Shown here: positions 29,127 through 37,042 of the stretch, one piece after another
How positions within the stretch are numbered: the stretch's first letter is position 1
How the letters are laid out: each line of letters begins with the position of its first letter
Origin: Fimbriimonadaceae bacterium
GTDB lineage: Bacteria > Armatimonadota > Fimbriimonadia > Fimbriimonadales > Fimbriimonadaceae
DNA: 39,325 bases
Reading direction: 5' to 3'
NCBI GenBank assembly: GCA_024710805.1
Contig: JANJUB010000194.1
Coordinates: 1-39,325 of the forward strand
Translations under genes and position numbers: made by a program
The notes under the pieces: generated by a model
What the model was told of the DNA's origin: nothing
Databases searched by the model: none
What the model saw: only the letters and a program-made list of their open reading frames with translations

Positions 29127-31094
29127 TTAATCCTTTGGTTGCTCATCCGTGGGCTCGTGCGAAGTTTCGGATGCGGGCTCATCGGATGGCTCAGCCGGTG
29201 GTTCCTCGGTTTCGACGGCTTCAGTCTCTTCGACCACTTCCTCAACTGCAGATGCCGGTTCCTCAGCCGCTTCCTCGGTTGTGGCCGGGGCTTCGGATGC
29301 GGCAGCCGCACCCTCCATCGCCTGGATGCGCTTCAACTCGTCGCCATGCTCTTCGCGCATTTCCTCTTCCGTCAGTGTGCCCGTGATGAAGACCGGGTTC
29401 ATGGGGAAACTCGACGGCTTGAAGTGGGTGTTGTAGAAGTGCCACGTCACGATCGTCAAGAAGGCGAGCACCGATTCATCTGTGTGGGCGATGTAGGCCA
29501 ACGGGATTCCGATGTCGGGTAGGAAGCCGCCGAAGAACACCGGGAACCACAGGATGAGGCCGGAGAACACCATGATCGGCATGCCCCAGTACACGGCGAA
29601 ATAGTCGAACTTCTCGCGGAACTGGAAGCGATCGTAGGACGGCGGATGCGGGCTCTTGCCCAAGTGGTACTTGACGGTTCCGACCAAGTCGCTGATGTCG
29701 CGTTTCCTCGGCCACATCGTCCACGAGTCGAAACTGAAGTTGGCTTTCTTCCAACGCCAGAGCAGCTCGAAGGTGTGGTAGATCCACACGGCGATCAGGC
29801 CGATTGCGGCGCCGCGGTGTACGACCTGCATCACTTCCATGCCTCCCATCGCCATGTAGAAGGCATGGAGGAAATCGTTGTTCGGGTAGCGGATCGGCAT
29901 ACCCGTCACCACGAGGAGCGTGAACGTGATGATCGTCAGCAGGTGCTGGATTCGCTGGGAAACCGTAAATCGCTGGTACCTCTTGACGCCCTCGATCTTC
30001 GTTTTCTTCTTCCTGGTGAAGATGTGGGTGCCCGCGGCCAGCATGCCAAACCCGACGGAAGCGATGGTGGTGTAGTAGCCGATGGGATTCGCGAAGACCG
30101 CAAACATGATCGAGGCGATCAGCGTCGCAAAGCCGAGCGCGACAAAGACGACCACTGGCGGAGAGACCCCGGAAGGCTTCTTGCCGAAGAGCGCCACGCG
30201 CATGTCGAACAGGATGCCGAGCAGCAGGAGTCCGAGCACGCCGAACGTGAGAATCTTGAAGAACCACTCAGTCGCGGTCAGAATCGGGTCATTCTTCACC
30301 GTGATGTGAAGGTGGCTGAAGCCCGAGTTCGCGAAGTTCATGGTCGCGCCAGCATGGCAACCGGCCTGGCCGCACGTCTTCGTTAGGTTTTCGCGGTGGG
30401 TGGTTGACTCTGGCTCGGAAGACGCCAAGACGCTGTGGCCGGTATGGCAGTCGGTGCAGATCGCGGTGTCCTCGCGACCAAATCGTAAGAGAGCCTTGCC
30501 GTGGAAGCTGGCCTCGTAGGAGGGCACGGCGTCGGTATCGACCTCGTGTCGCTCCATCTTGGCGACATCGTTATGGCACGAGGAGCACAGCTTAACCCGC
30601 TCCTTGCGGGTGCCCTCGCTTGGGCGAACCACTGCATGCGCATCGGTACCCGTCGTGTGGCAAGAGATGCAGGTCGGGGCATCTTCAGGGAAGTTCTCGA
30701 TCTTGCCATGGACGCTAAGCATCAAGGCATCGGCGGCGTCGGGGTGGCAAGAGGCACAGTCCGGCTTCTCTGCCTTCATCTCATCCGTGTGCGGATACTC
30801 TGGCGTATAGCTGGTGTGGCAACTGGTGCAGTCCAAATCCTTGTGAGGGGACTTGTCTAAAGCCGCCATGTGCACGGCAGGAGCCGATTCCGTTTCCGGA
30901 TCGTGACAGCCCAAGCAGGCTTGGTTCGTCTCTGACCGCTCTTGGGCGAGGTTCTTATCGGGTTGCGCCAGCAGGTCTTGGGCAAACACGCCGACCAAAA
31001 CAAAGGGCACAGTGGCAATGAGGAGGGGCAGAACGCGACGCCCAATAGGAAGCATAAGCCGCTTGATCAGCGAAGATTGCTCTGAGTTACGCAT
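29127..31094 (-). CDS. Inner-membrane heptahaem c / b-type cytochrome fusion (CbcL-like quinol dehydrogenase)
   Basis: 655 residues. A signal/anchor (about 11-38) precedes a periplasmic domain with six CXXCH motifs (C60, C89, C113, C142, C170, C213) and one CX4CH (C241-GQAG-C246-H247). From about 273 on there are several membrane helices with histidines placed for b-haems (H384, H426, H440, H537, H552), resembling formate dehydrogenase gamma / cytochrome b561-type subunits. The c+b fusion layout is that of Geobacter CbcL, an inner-membrane quinol oxidase for extracellular electron transfer. The last ~60 residues are a Glu/Pro/Ala-rich tail. ATG 31094 is preferred: AGGAGG is 6 bp upstream. It probably passes electrons from the quinone pool to the cytochromes of the same operon; direction and substrate are inferred. 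Confidence 0.9.
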   Translation of the reverse strand: MRNSEQSSLIKRLMLPIGRRVLPLLIATVPFVLVGVFAQDLLAQPDKNLAQERSETNQACLGCHDPETESAPAVHMAALDKSPHKDLDCTSCHTSYTPEYPHTDEMKAEKPDCASCHPDAADALMLSVHGKIENFPEDAPTCISCHTTGTDAHAVVRPSEGTRKERVKLCSSCHNDVAKMERHEVDTDAVPSYEASFHGKALLRFGREDTAICTDCHTGHSVLASSEPESTTHRENLTKTCGQAGCHAGATMNFANSGFSHLHITVKNDPILTATEWFFKILTFGVLGLLLLGILFDMRVALFGKKPSGVSPPVVVFVALGFATLIASIMFAVFANPIGYYTTIASVGFGMLAAGTHIFTRKKKTKIEGVKRYQRFTVSQRIQHLLTIITFTLLVVTGMPIRYPNNDFLHAFYMAMGGMEVMQVVHRGAAIGLIAVWIYHTFELLWRWKKANFSFDSWTMWPRKRDISDLVGTVKYHLGKSPHPPSYDRFQFREKFDYFAVYWGMPIMVFSGLILWFPVFFGGFLPDIGIPLAYIAHTDESVLAFLTIVTWHFYNTHFKPSSFPMNPVFITGTLTEEEMREEHGDELKRIQAMEGAAAASEAPATTEEAAEEPASAVEEVVEETEAVETEEPPAEPSDEPASETSHEPTDEQPKD

Positions 31095-31115
31095 TCCACC
31101 CCTCCTGAAGTTCAT

Positions 31116-31442
31116 TTACTTGAGACCAGGGTTGCTGTCAGCCTTGATTTCGTCGATGTTCTTCTTGCCGTCCTTGTCGGAGTCGAGGTTCTCGAGTTCC
31201 TTGAGAATAGCCGGCGTCAGCTTCTTAGACTTCGCCTTCTTCATCTCGACCTGCATATCGATCCCGTAGGGATTGAGTTTGCCCCCCTTGGGTGACACAT
31301 GGCAGACAGCGCATGCCGCCTTCTTCAGGCCCGAGTCCTTCGCGACCTTGTAATGGTCGTCAAAGACCTTACCGAGCGGGGCAAACGCCATAGCAAGAGC
31401 TCCGAGACCGGCGATCATGCTGACGGTGAGTAGTCGTTTCAT
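31116..31442 (-). CDS. Small monohaem cytochrome c with calcium-loop motif
   Basis: 108 residues: a signal peptide (MKRLLTVSMIAGLGALAMAFA), one haem site C44-AV-C47-H48 followed by SPKGGKLNPYG, and a C-terminal DSDKDGKKNIDE segment (D87, D89, D91, E98) matching a DxDxDG calcium-binding loop of EF-hand/thrombospondin-3 style. Probably a soluble periplasmic electron carrier between the inner-membrane cytochrome and the outer conduit; that is inference. Two adjacent ATGs (31445, 31442) are possible; the second has AAGGAG with 6-bp spacing. The preceding ccmF stop TAA overlaps that ribosome-binding site. Confidence 0.87.
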   Translation of the reverse strand: MKRLLTVSMIAGLGALAMAFAPLGKVFDDHYKVAKDSGLKKAACAVCHVSPKGGKLNPYGIDMQVEMKKAKSKKLTPAILKELENLDSDKDGKKNIDEIKADSNPGLK

Positions 31443-31452
31443 CATTTTCTCC

Positions 31453-33846
31453 TTACATTGATTTGACGAGCGGGGGGGCCTCCGATTTCGCCTCACTTGA
31501 ATCTGAGACATCGGTTGGGCGCGGCCCGCGGTATCGGCGATAAGCGGCGGCTAAGAACCCGGCAATCGTCATGATCGCCGTCCCCAGCCAAACAAGCCCG
31601 ACGAGTGGCTTATGGAAGATCTCGACGGGATAAATCGGAGTGTTGAGCTGCACACGGAGGGTGATCGAGCGGTCCGCGGCATTCATGCCGGTCATCACGA
31701 GCTGCATGTTCTGGTCGAGTTCGACCGCGTGCTCTATGGGGTCTCCACCCGTGCCGACTTCCAGCTTCGGAATGATCGTATCGTCACGGCCTTGCCCAGT
31801 AACCTTGATTTTGGCTCCGAAAAGGGTGCCCTTCGAGCCCATCTCCCCTTCACGCACCATCTCTTCGTAGGTCAGGGTCAACTCACCGAGTTTGACTGAC
31901 TTACCGACGGGAACGTTCACGTCTTGGCTGGCGCGATCTTGGGGCGGTCCTAGCGAGACATAGACGTCATGGAGAATGCCGCGCTGAATGTGCGGCCAGA
32001 CCATCGAGTTCATTTGGTCGCCCTGGCGTACGTTATAAAGACCAGGACTGGCCGTGAAGAGAACCTCACCATTCTTATGCGGGTCGCGGAGCTCGAAGAG
32101 CACTTGGTTGTTCCGATCCGAAAGATCGGACGTCATGCCCTTGTAATGCACTTCGTAGCCGAGTAGCCGTCCGGGGTGATCTCGCATGACCACCGTTTCA
32201 TCATGTTGCTCGAATCCGCGAGAGACAATGAGTCCCGCCATGAGGATCGCGATGCCGATGTGCGACGTGAACGACATCACGCCCATCTTTGTGCGCTTGA
32301 CGAGTTCGATGACACGCCACGTGTTGGCGACGAGCACCATGTAACAGATGCCCACCAGCAGCAACAGGAACATCAGCCCCTTGACCTTGTAACCGCCGGT
32401 CATGGTGATAGTCGGGTTCAAGTTGATGAGGGTTCGGGCCGGTGTAACGACCGTCAAGAAGAGGGTGATGCCGGTTAGACCGATCGCAATGCAGGCGATC
32501 GAGTAGAAGCGTCCCCAGAACTCCTTCGGCTTCATGGATCGCCAGCTCACGAAGGGCGTGATCGCCATGAGCAGCATCAGCGGAATGAAGATGTAGGGGA
32601 GCACCTGGTGGTACAGCGCTTCTTCGACGACCTTTGGCTTCTGGCCCATGAGCGCCATCACCAAGGGGACGCTCATTCCAATCGCCGTGGCGAGGCCCAT
32701 GAGGACGAGCAACAACGCGCCCATCATGTAGAACACTTCCCGGCGGAACACGCCCCCCGGCTCATCGGCGTGCATCGCGTTTCGGCGAGCCTGGAAGGCT
32801 CGAACGGTCCAGAGCCCCAAGAAACCGAGCACCGAGGCGCCCATGACGGCCACAAGCAGTTTGAGGGCCGACCGATCCATCTCGGCAAAGCTGTGAACGC
32901 TGGCTTCGGACAGCAGGCCCGAGCGGGTCAAGAACGTTCCGTACACGAACGCTAGGAAGGGCAGCGAAGCCAGCAGCGTATTGGTGATCTTCCAGGTCTT
33001 TCGCGTCGACTGGACGATGACGCCGTGGATGAGCGCGACCACAAAGCACCAGGGGACAAAACTGACGTTCTCGACCGGATCCCACATCCAGAAGCCGCCC
33101 CAGCCAAGGGTCTCATAGGCCCAGAATCCGCCCATGCAGAGGCCGAGGCCGACCAGCGTCGCCGCGATGATGGCCCAGGGCCGCACGATCGGCAACCACT
33201 CGTCGTAGTCGCGCCGAACCAGCGCGGCGATTGCGAGGGCGAAGAGAACGGTGAGCGATCCAAATCCGAGGAAGATCGTCGGGGGGTGGATCGTAACCCA
33301 GTAGTTCTGCAGCGATGGGGCAAGTCCCATGCCCTCGACAGGGACAAAGGGCGTACCCTCGAACTTGTTCAAGTCGAACGGCGACTCGAAAGCCAGGATA
33401 TTCGAGATCGCGCCCAGGAAGAGCGCATAAACGATGGTGAACCATCGCCGTAGGTTCTGGGCGTGACGAACGGCGAGGATGCCAAAGATCGCTGCGCTTA
33501 CGGCCCACAGAAGGAAACTGCCCTCTTGGCCCGACCAGATGCCGGCGATGCGATAGGGGACCGCGTTCTTGGTATCGGCGTGTCCCCAAACATATTCGTA
33601 TTCAAATCGGTTGCCTACGAAGAGCGTGGCGAGCCCAAGAAAGGTGCCGAAGAGCGAGAGGCACCCGAGGGTGAAAGACCAAGCGCCGACGCGTTCGAAG
33701 GCTTGCTTGCGCGGGCTGATGTACCAGGCGAGAGCCGAGATCGCAAAGAGCAGAGCGGCGGCGATCACGAGGGCTCGACAACCTGTGCCCAGAGCGAGAG
33801 ACCATGCGGGCGGTGAGACGAGGTTGTTCGGGTCCAGTTCGGTCAT
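31453..33846 (-). CDS. ccmF: CcmF/NrfE-type cytochrome c haem lyase
   Basis: 797-residue polytopic inner-membrane protein attaching haem to apocytochromes c on the periplasmic side. The tryptophan-rich WWD-type motif is visible as WGGFWMWDPVENVSFVPW near residues 244-262, with flanking conserved histidines (SVHSFAEMD, VTIHPPTIFLGFG). It is longer than the usual ~650 residues because of a large periplasmic loop before the final helix (FKGMTSDLSDRNN... to LNTPIYPVEIFHKPLVG). No CcmA-D, CcmG or CcmH is in the window. It lies downstream of a stable stem-loop that separates it from the structural cytochrome genes. The ribosome-binding site is weak. Confidence 0.95.
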   Translation of the reverse strand: MTELDPNNLVSPPAWSLALGTGCRALVIAAALLFAISALAWYISPRKQAFERVGAWSFTLGCLSLFGTFLGLATLFVGNRFEYEYVWGHADTKNAVPYRIAGIWSGQEGSFLLWAVSAAIFGILAVRHAQNLRRWFTIVYALFLGAISNILAFESPFDLNKFEGTPFVPVEGMGLAPSLQNYWVTIHPPTIFLGFGSLTVLFALAIAALVRRDYDEWLPIVRPWAIIAATLVGLGLCMGGFWAYETLGWGGFWMWDPVENVSFVPWCFVVALIHGVIVQSTRKTWKITNTLLASLPFLAFVYGTFLTRSGLLSEASVHSFAEMDRSALKLLVAVMGASVLGFLGLWTVRAFQARRNAMHADEPGGVFRREVFYMMGALLLVLMGLATAIGMSVPLVMALMGQKPKVVEEALYHQVLPYIFIPLMLLMAITPFVSWRSMKPKEFWGRFYSIACIAIGLTGITLFLTVVTPARTLINLNPTITMTGGYKVKGLMFLLLLVGICYMVLVANTWRVIELVKRTKMGVMSFTSHIGIAILMAGLIVSRGFEQHDETVVMRDHPGRLLGYEVHYKGMTSDLSDRNNQVLFELRDPHKNGEVLFTASPGLYNVRQGDQMNSMVWPHIQRGILHDVYVSLGPPQDRASQDVNVPVGKSVKLGELTLTYEEMVREGEMGSKGTLFGAKIKVTGQGRDDTIIPKLEVGTGGDPIEHAVELDQNMQLVMTGMNAADRSITLRVQLNTPIYPVEIFHKPLVGLVWLGTAIMTIAGFLAAAYRRYRGPRPTDVSDSSEAKSEAPPLVKSM

Positions 33847-33877
33847 TGTTTCAAGTCCAAATCAAATCTAGGGTGTT

Positions 33878-33909
33878 GCTCCGTGCCAACCCGAAGGCTG
33901 GCACGGAGC
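33878..33909 (-). promoter_or_regulatory. Stable UUCG-capped stem-loop inside the cytochrome operon
   Basis: Read on the minus strand, a 14-bp stem (GCTCCGTGCCAGCC pairing with GGTTGGCACGGAGC, one G-U pair) is closed by a C(UUCG)G tetraloop. It lies between the octahaem cytochrome stop and the ccmF start with no T-run after it. Such hairpins often protect the upstream message or partly stop transcription. Confidence 0.7.
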
Positions 33910-33916
33910 GAATAGG

Positions 33917-35356
33917 CTAGTTGTCTTCGGGCAGATTCATCTCTGCCTGGTTAGCCTTCTTTCGGTGCTCTTCGATGACTCTGAGCTGCTGCTCAGCGCT
34001 CATCTTCGGAGCGGCCGGTCTCGGTGCATTCAGCGCGTCCAGGTTCGTGTTGGCTACGGTCACCAAGTGCTTGGCATACGGGGCGTTGTGCACGCCGTAG
34101 TCGCCCGAGCGGATGATGAAGTAGTAGTTGTGTCGAGCTCGCTTGATCTCGATCGGCACGTTGGCCTGGTTCGGAGGTGTCTTACCCTCTGCCTGAATGA
34201 GCGACGTGTAGTCCCAGAAGTCGGCATCGCCGAGGTTCGCCGCTGCCCACGCTTCCATTCGGCCGCGCAGGGAAGTCAGCAGACCAAGGACTTCCGACTT
34301 CACTTGGCCCGTTCGGGCGGCGGCATCGGCTGCCGTATGGCAGGGGGCGCAACCCTTGTCGAAGCTGACGGTGAAGCTATGTCGAGAGTCCGGCATATGG
34401 CACTTCGTACACTGTCCCGGCGCATTGGCGTGAGCCGTGTTGCGCTGGACGGGGCCAGAGCCCTCCACGCCGCCGAAGCCCATCAGCATGTTGTACTGAT
34501 TGCTGTCGTGCATGCTCGGACGAGACGTGCTTGCCTGCAATCGAGAATCGGCAGGGTTCGTACCGCGGCCATTGTGGCATTGCGCACAGCCGTGATCGAA
34601 GTTGGTGAACTGCTGAGCCGTCGTTCCCGGAGCAACGTCGGTGGTGTCGGTGTTGAAGTTCTTCTTGCGAAGCATGACTTCTTTGCCGTCATCCGTCAAG
34701 TTGCCGGTCTTCGAGTGAGGGTTGTGGCACGTCACGCAGGTAGCCGAGTGAGGTGCACTGGTCAACGTGTTCTCTGCAATCCAGCGAATCTCGTCGTCCT
34801 GTAGGTCAGCGAGGACCTTGCCCTTATCGTTAACCATGTTGCGGAACAAGCCGCTATGGCACGACATACAGGCCGAGCTTCGAGACTGACCTGGGTTCGT
34901 CACGCCGCTGTCGACGGGCGAGGCGATCAGCTTCACGTGAGCCGAGAAGTTGTACTGGTCGTGGGTCGGACCGTGACATTGCGCACAAACGATCGGCGAG
35001 GTCGCCTTTGGGAATGTGAGAATGTTCTCTTTGGACGGTGCGGCTTGGTGGGCGCTGCCCGGGCCATGGCACCGTTCGCAGGTCACGCCCTTTTCGGCGT
35101 GAACTGTGTCCTTCCAGTGAGCGTAGATTGGGTCGTCGGGGCTCTTACCGCCGTGACATCCCGCGCAGGCATCCGCCCCGATGTAGGTAGCTGACTTTTG
35201 GTCAACTCCTAGCAAGGCGAGAAACTGCTGGGTCACTGACGGCAATCCACCCGTATCCGTTTGCGGTCCACCCACGCCGCCGCAGCTCTGGAGGGCCAGC
35301 GCCGCCGCGATGATGGGAATCGACGCAAACAGGGTCATGAGCCATCGGGATCTCAT
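33917..35356 (-). CDS. Octahaem c-type cytochrome lipoprotein
   Basis: 479 residues with eight CXXCH motifs (first cysteines at 64, 93, 124, 163, 207, 257, 316, 336). The N-terminus ends in ALQSCGG, so C25 is a likely lipidation site. The C-terminal haem-free segment (KRARHNYYFIIRSGDYGVHNAPYAKHLV) resembles the C-terminal helices of octahaem nitrite/tetrathionate-reductase-type cytochromes. It follows the beta-barrel gene by 46 bp and could be the outer-surface terminal cytochrome of the conduit, as MtrC is in Shewanella, though the haem layout is different. A catalytic periplasmic role is the alternative. GGAGGA lies 5 bp before ATG 35356. Confidence 0.92.
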   Translation of the reverse strand: MRSRWLMTLFASIPIIAAALALQSCGGVGGPQTDTGGLPSVTQQFLALLGVDQKSATYIGADACAGCHGGKSPDDPIYAHWKDTVHAEKGVTCERCHGPGSAHQAAPSKENILTFPKATSPIVCAQCHGPTHDQYNFSAHVKLIASPVDSGVTNPGQSRSSACMSCHSGLFRNMVNDKGKVLADLQDDEIRWIAENTLTSAPHSATCVTCHNPHSKTGNLTDDGKEVMLRKKNFNTDTTDVAPGTTAQQFTNFDHGCAQCHNGRGTNPADSRLQASTSRPSMHDSNQYNMLMGFGGVEGSGPVQRNTAHANAPGQCTKCHMPDSRHSFTVSFDKGCAPCHTAADAAARTGQVKSEVLGLLTSLRGRMEAWAAANLGDADFWDYTSLIQAEGKTPPNQANVPIEIKRARHNYYFIIRSGDYGVHNAPYAKHLVTVANTNLDALNAPRPAAPKMSAEQQLRVIEEHRKKANQAEMNLPEDN

Positions 35357-35402
35357 AGTAGTCCTCCGTTCGTAACTGTTCCTTCTCTCCGTAGCGAAAG
35401 AT

Positions 35403-37034
35403 TCAAAACTTCACCGTGTAGCGAACCCCGAGGAATGTTGTTTCATACCCCGTAAGTCCGTAGAGTCGATCAGAAAACCGCCAAGGCGCGACGACCAGAT
35501 CGAGAGAGTGGTCGGTCGAGATTTGGCGGCGATACTGCAGCGTCAGCTGAGTGCCGCTCCAGTTGTTGGTGCCAAAGGTGTTCAGGCTGGCCGACAGAGT
35601 TTCGCGTTCATTGCGAACCCAGTCAAGCCCCATCGAGAATGCCGTGCTGTTCGGGAAGAACATATCCAGCGTATCGTTGGTGCCTTCCGAAGCACCCTTG
35701 GCGCGAATCGCGTCGTAGCTCCACTCGGCATAGCCGAGCAGGCTCGGTGCGAACTGATAGCTTCCACCGAGTGCGATGTTTTGCCAGCCTACGTCGACGC
35801 CGCGTTGCTTGTTCTGGCGGAATCGGTAGGTGTAGCTCGCATAGCCGGTGAACAGCTCGTTTCCGCCGTCCAACTTGATTTGGCCCATCGCTTTGTCGTC
35901 CCACAGCATCTGCCGCGGATCGGCGCCCGCGATGCGGGCCGAGGCCGTCATGTCTTCCCAGTTTCCACGTAGGGTCACGCGGATACCGTTATTGAGCCGT
36001 CCGCTGAGGCGCGCATCGTACGTATTCCACTTGGGAACATCGACGAACGAGCGATCGGTGCGAACGCGCTCCGCCTCTCGGTGACGGAATCCAAGCTGGA
36101 GGTTCCAGCTGCCTAGTTGGTGGTTCAGTTTCAGGCCTGAGTTGAACCGTTTCCGGGTGTAGGCGTTCTGAACCATGTTGCGGATGTCGAACTCGTCTCG
36201 TCCCGCGTTGAACTGCAGTGAGGTAGCAGGACCCAGGTCGAAGTAGCCGGCCATGGCCAGCGTCCGGACATTGCCGGAAGGCCGACCCGCCTGCTCGATC
36301 CGCGTGTATCCTGCGGCACCTTGCAGACTCAATCGGTCGCCAATCGTGCCCGCGATGTGGCCCTCGATTCGGCGCTGCAGCGTTGCCGGCTGCCGGCCAG
36401 TGTCGTCGAAGGTGCGGCGATCCGTGATGTTCACTCCGGCTTGGATCGGGCCGAAGCGACCCTCAAGTCCGCCGGCGACCGTTCGCGAGCGCACCCGCCC
36501 CGTAGCCTTAGGAGGAACGTAGCTTTGGGAGCGATCATCGCTGCGGTAGCTGACGAAGGCTCCGACATTCGGAGCGATCGCATGCTCGACTGAAATCGTG
36601 CCGACCTTGTCGCGGCTCCGCGCCGTAGGAACCCAGCTGGGTTCTGCGTGGTATTGCCGCTCTTGGACGCTGCCGCGGATCGCGGTCAGGCCGGAGTTGA
36701 GATACACCAACCCAGAGCCGTACGAGTCCTGACCCGGCGTACCACGCCAGACCAAGGAGTAATAAGGATGACCCTCGCCGCCCGGGTTCATGTACTTCAG
36801 CTCGGCCAGCGTGAGCCCCTCGGGGACACGGGCGAACTGGCCCATCCGGAACCGGTTGCCGCTGGCTTTCCAAGTGGAATAGCCAAAGGTCAGCGAGTTG
36901 TACCGGACGGGGATTTCGACTTCTTCCTGCTCTTCGGGTTCCTCGGTGGGCGTCGTTTCCTGAGCCCACGCCCCCATCGCCAGCACGAGAACTCCCGCGA
37001 GCGATGCTAGATTGCGCAGTGTGGTTTGACTCAT
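35403..37034 (-). CDS. Outer-membrane beta-barrel protein, MtrB/PioB-like porin of a cytochrome conduit
   Basis: 543 residues: a signal peptide (MSQTTLRNLASLAGVLVLAMGAWAQ), a short acidic Glu/Pro linker (TPTEEPEEQEEVE), then a long run of alternating amphipathic strands rich in Gly, Tyr, Arg and Asp, ending in ...FLGVRYTVKF, whose terminal Phe is the assembly signal of outer-membrane barrels. The N-terminal part (LTFGYSTWKASGNRFRMGQF, LAELKYMNPGGEGHPYYSLVW) has the look of decahaem-associated barrels. ATG 37034 is chosen because GAGG precedes it; the longer frame runs into the decahaem gene. The TGA of that gene lies 8 bp upstream. The gene order decahaem then barrel is that of mtrAB/dmsEF. 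The family is inferred mainly from architecture and neighbour. Confidence 0.8.
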   Translation of the reverse strand: MSQTTLRNLASLAGVLVLAMGAWAQETTPTEEPEEQEEVEIPVRYNSLTFGYSTWKASGNRFRMGQFARVPEGLTLAELKYMNPGGEGHPYYSLVWRGTPGQDSYGSGLVYLNSGLTAIRGSVQERQYHAEPSWVPTARSRDKVGTISVEHAIAPNVGAFVSYRSDDRSQSYVPPKATGRVRSRTVAGGLEGRFGPIQAGVNITDRRTFDDTGRQPATLQRRIEGHIAGTIGDRLSLQGAAGYTRIEQAGRPSGNVRTLAMAGYFDLGPATSLQFNAGRDEFDIRNMVQNAYTRKRFNSGLKLNHQLGSWNLQLGFRHREAERVRTDRSFVDVPKWNTYDARLSGRLNNGIRVTLRGNWEDMTASARIAGADPRQMLWDDKAMGQIKLDGGNELFTGYASYTYRFRQNKQRGVDVGWQNIALGGSYQFAPSLLGYAEWSYDAIRAKGASEGTNDTLDMFFPNSTAFSMGLDWVRNERETLSASLNTFGTNNWSGTQLTLQYRRQISTDHSLDLVVAPWRFSDRLYGLTGYETTFLGVRYTVKF

Positions 37035-37042
37035 GATAGGCC

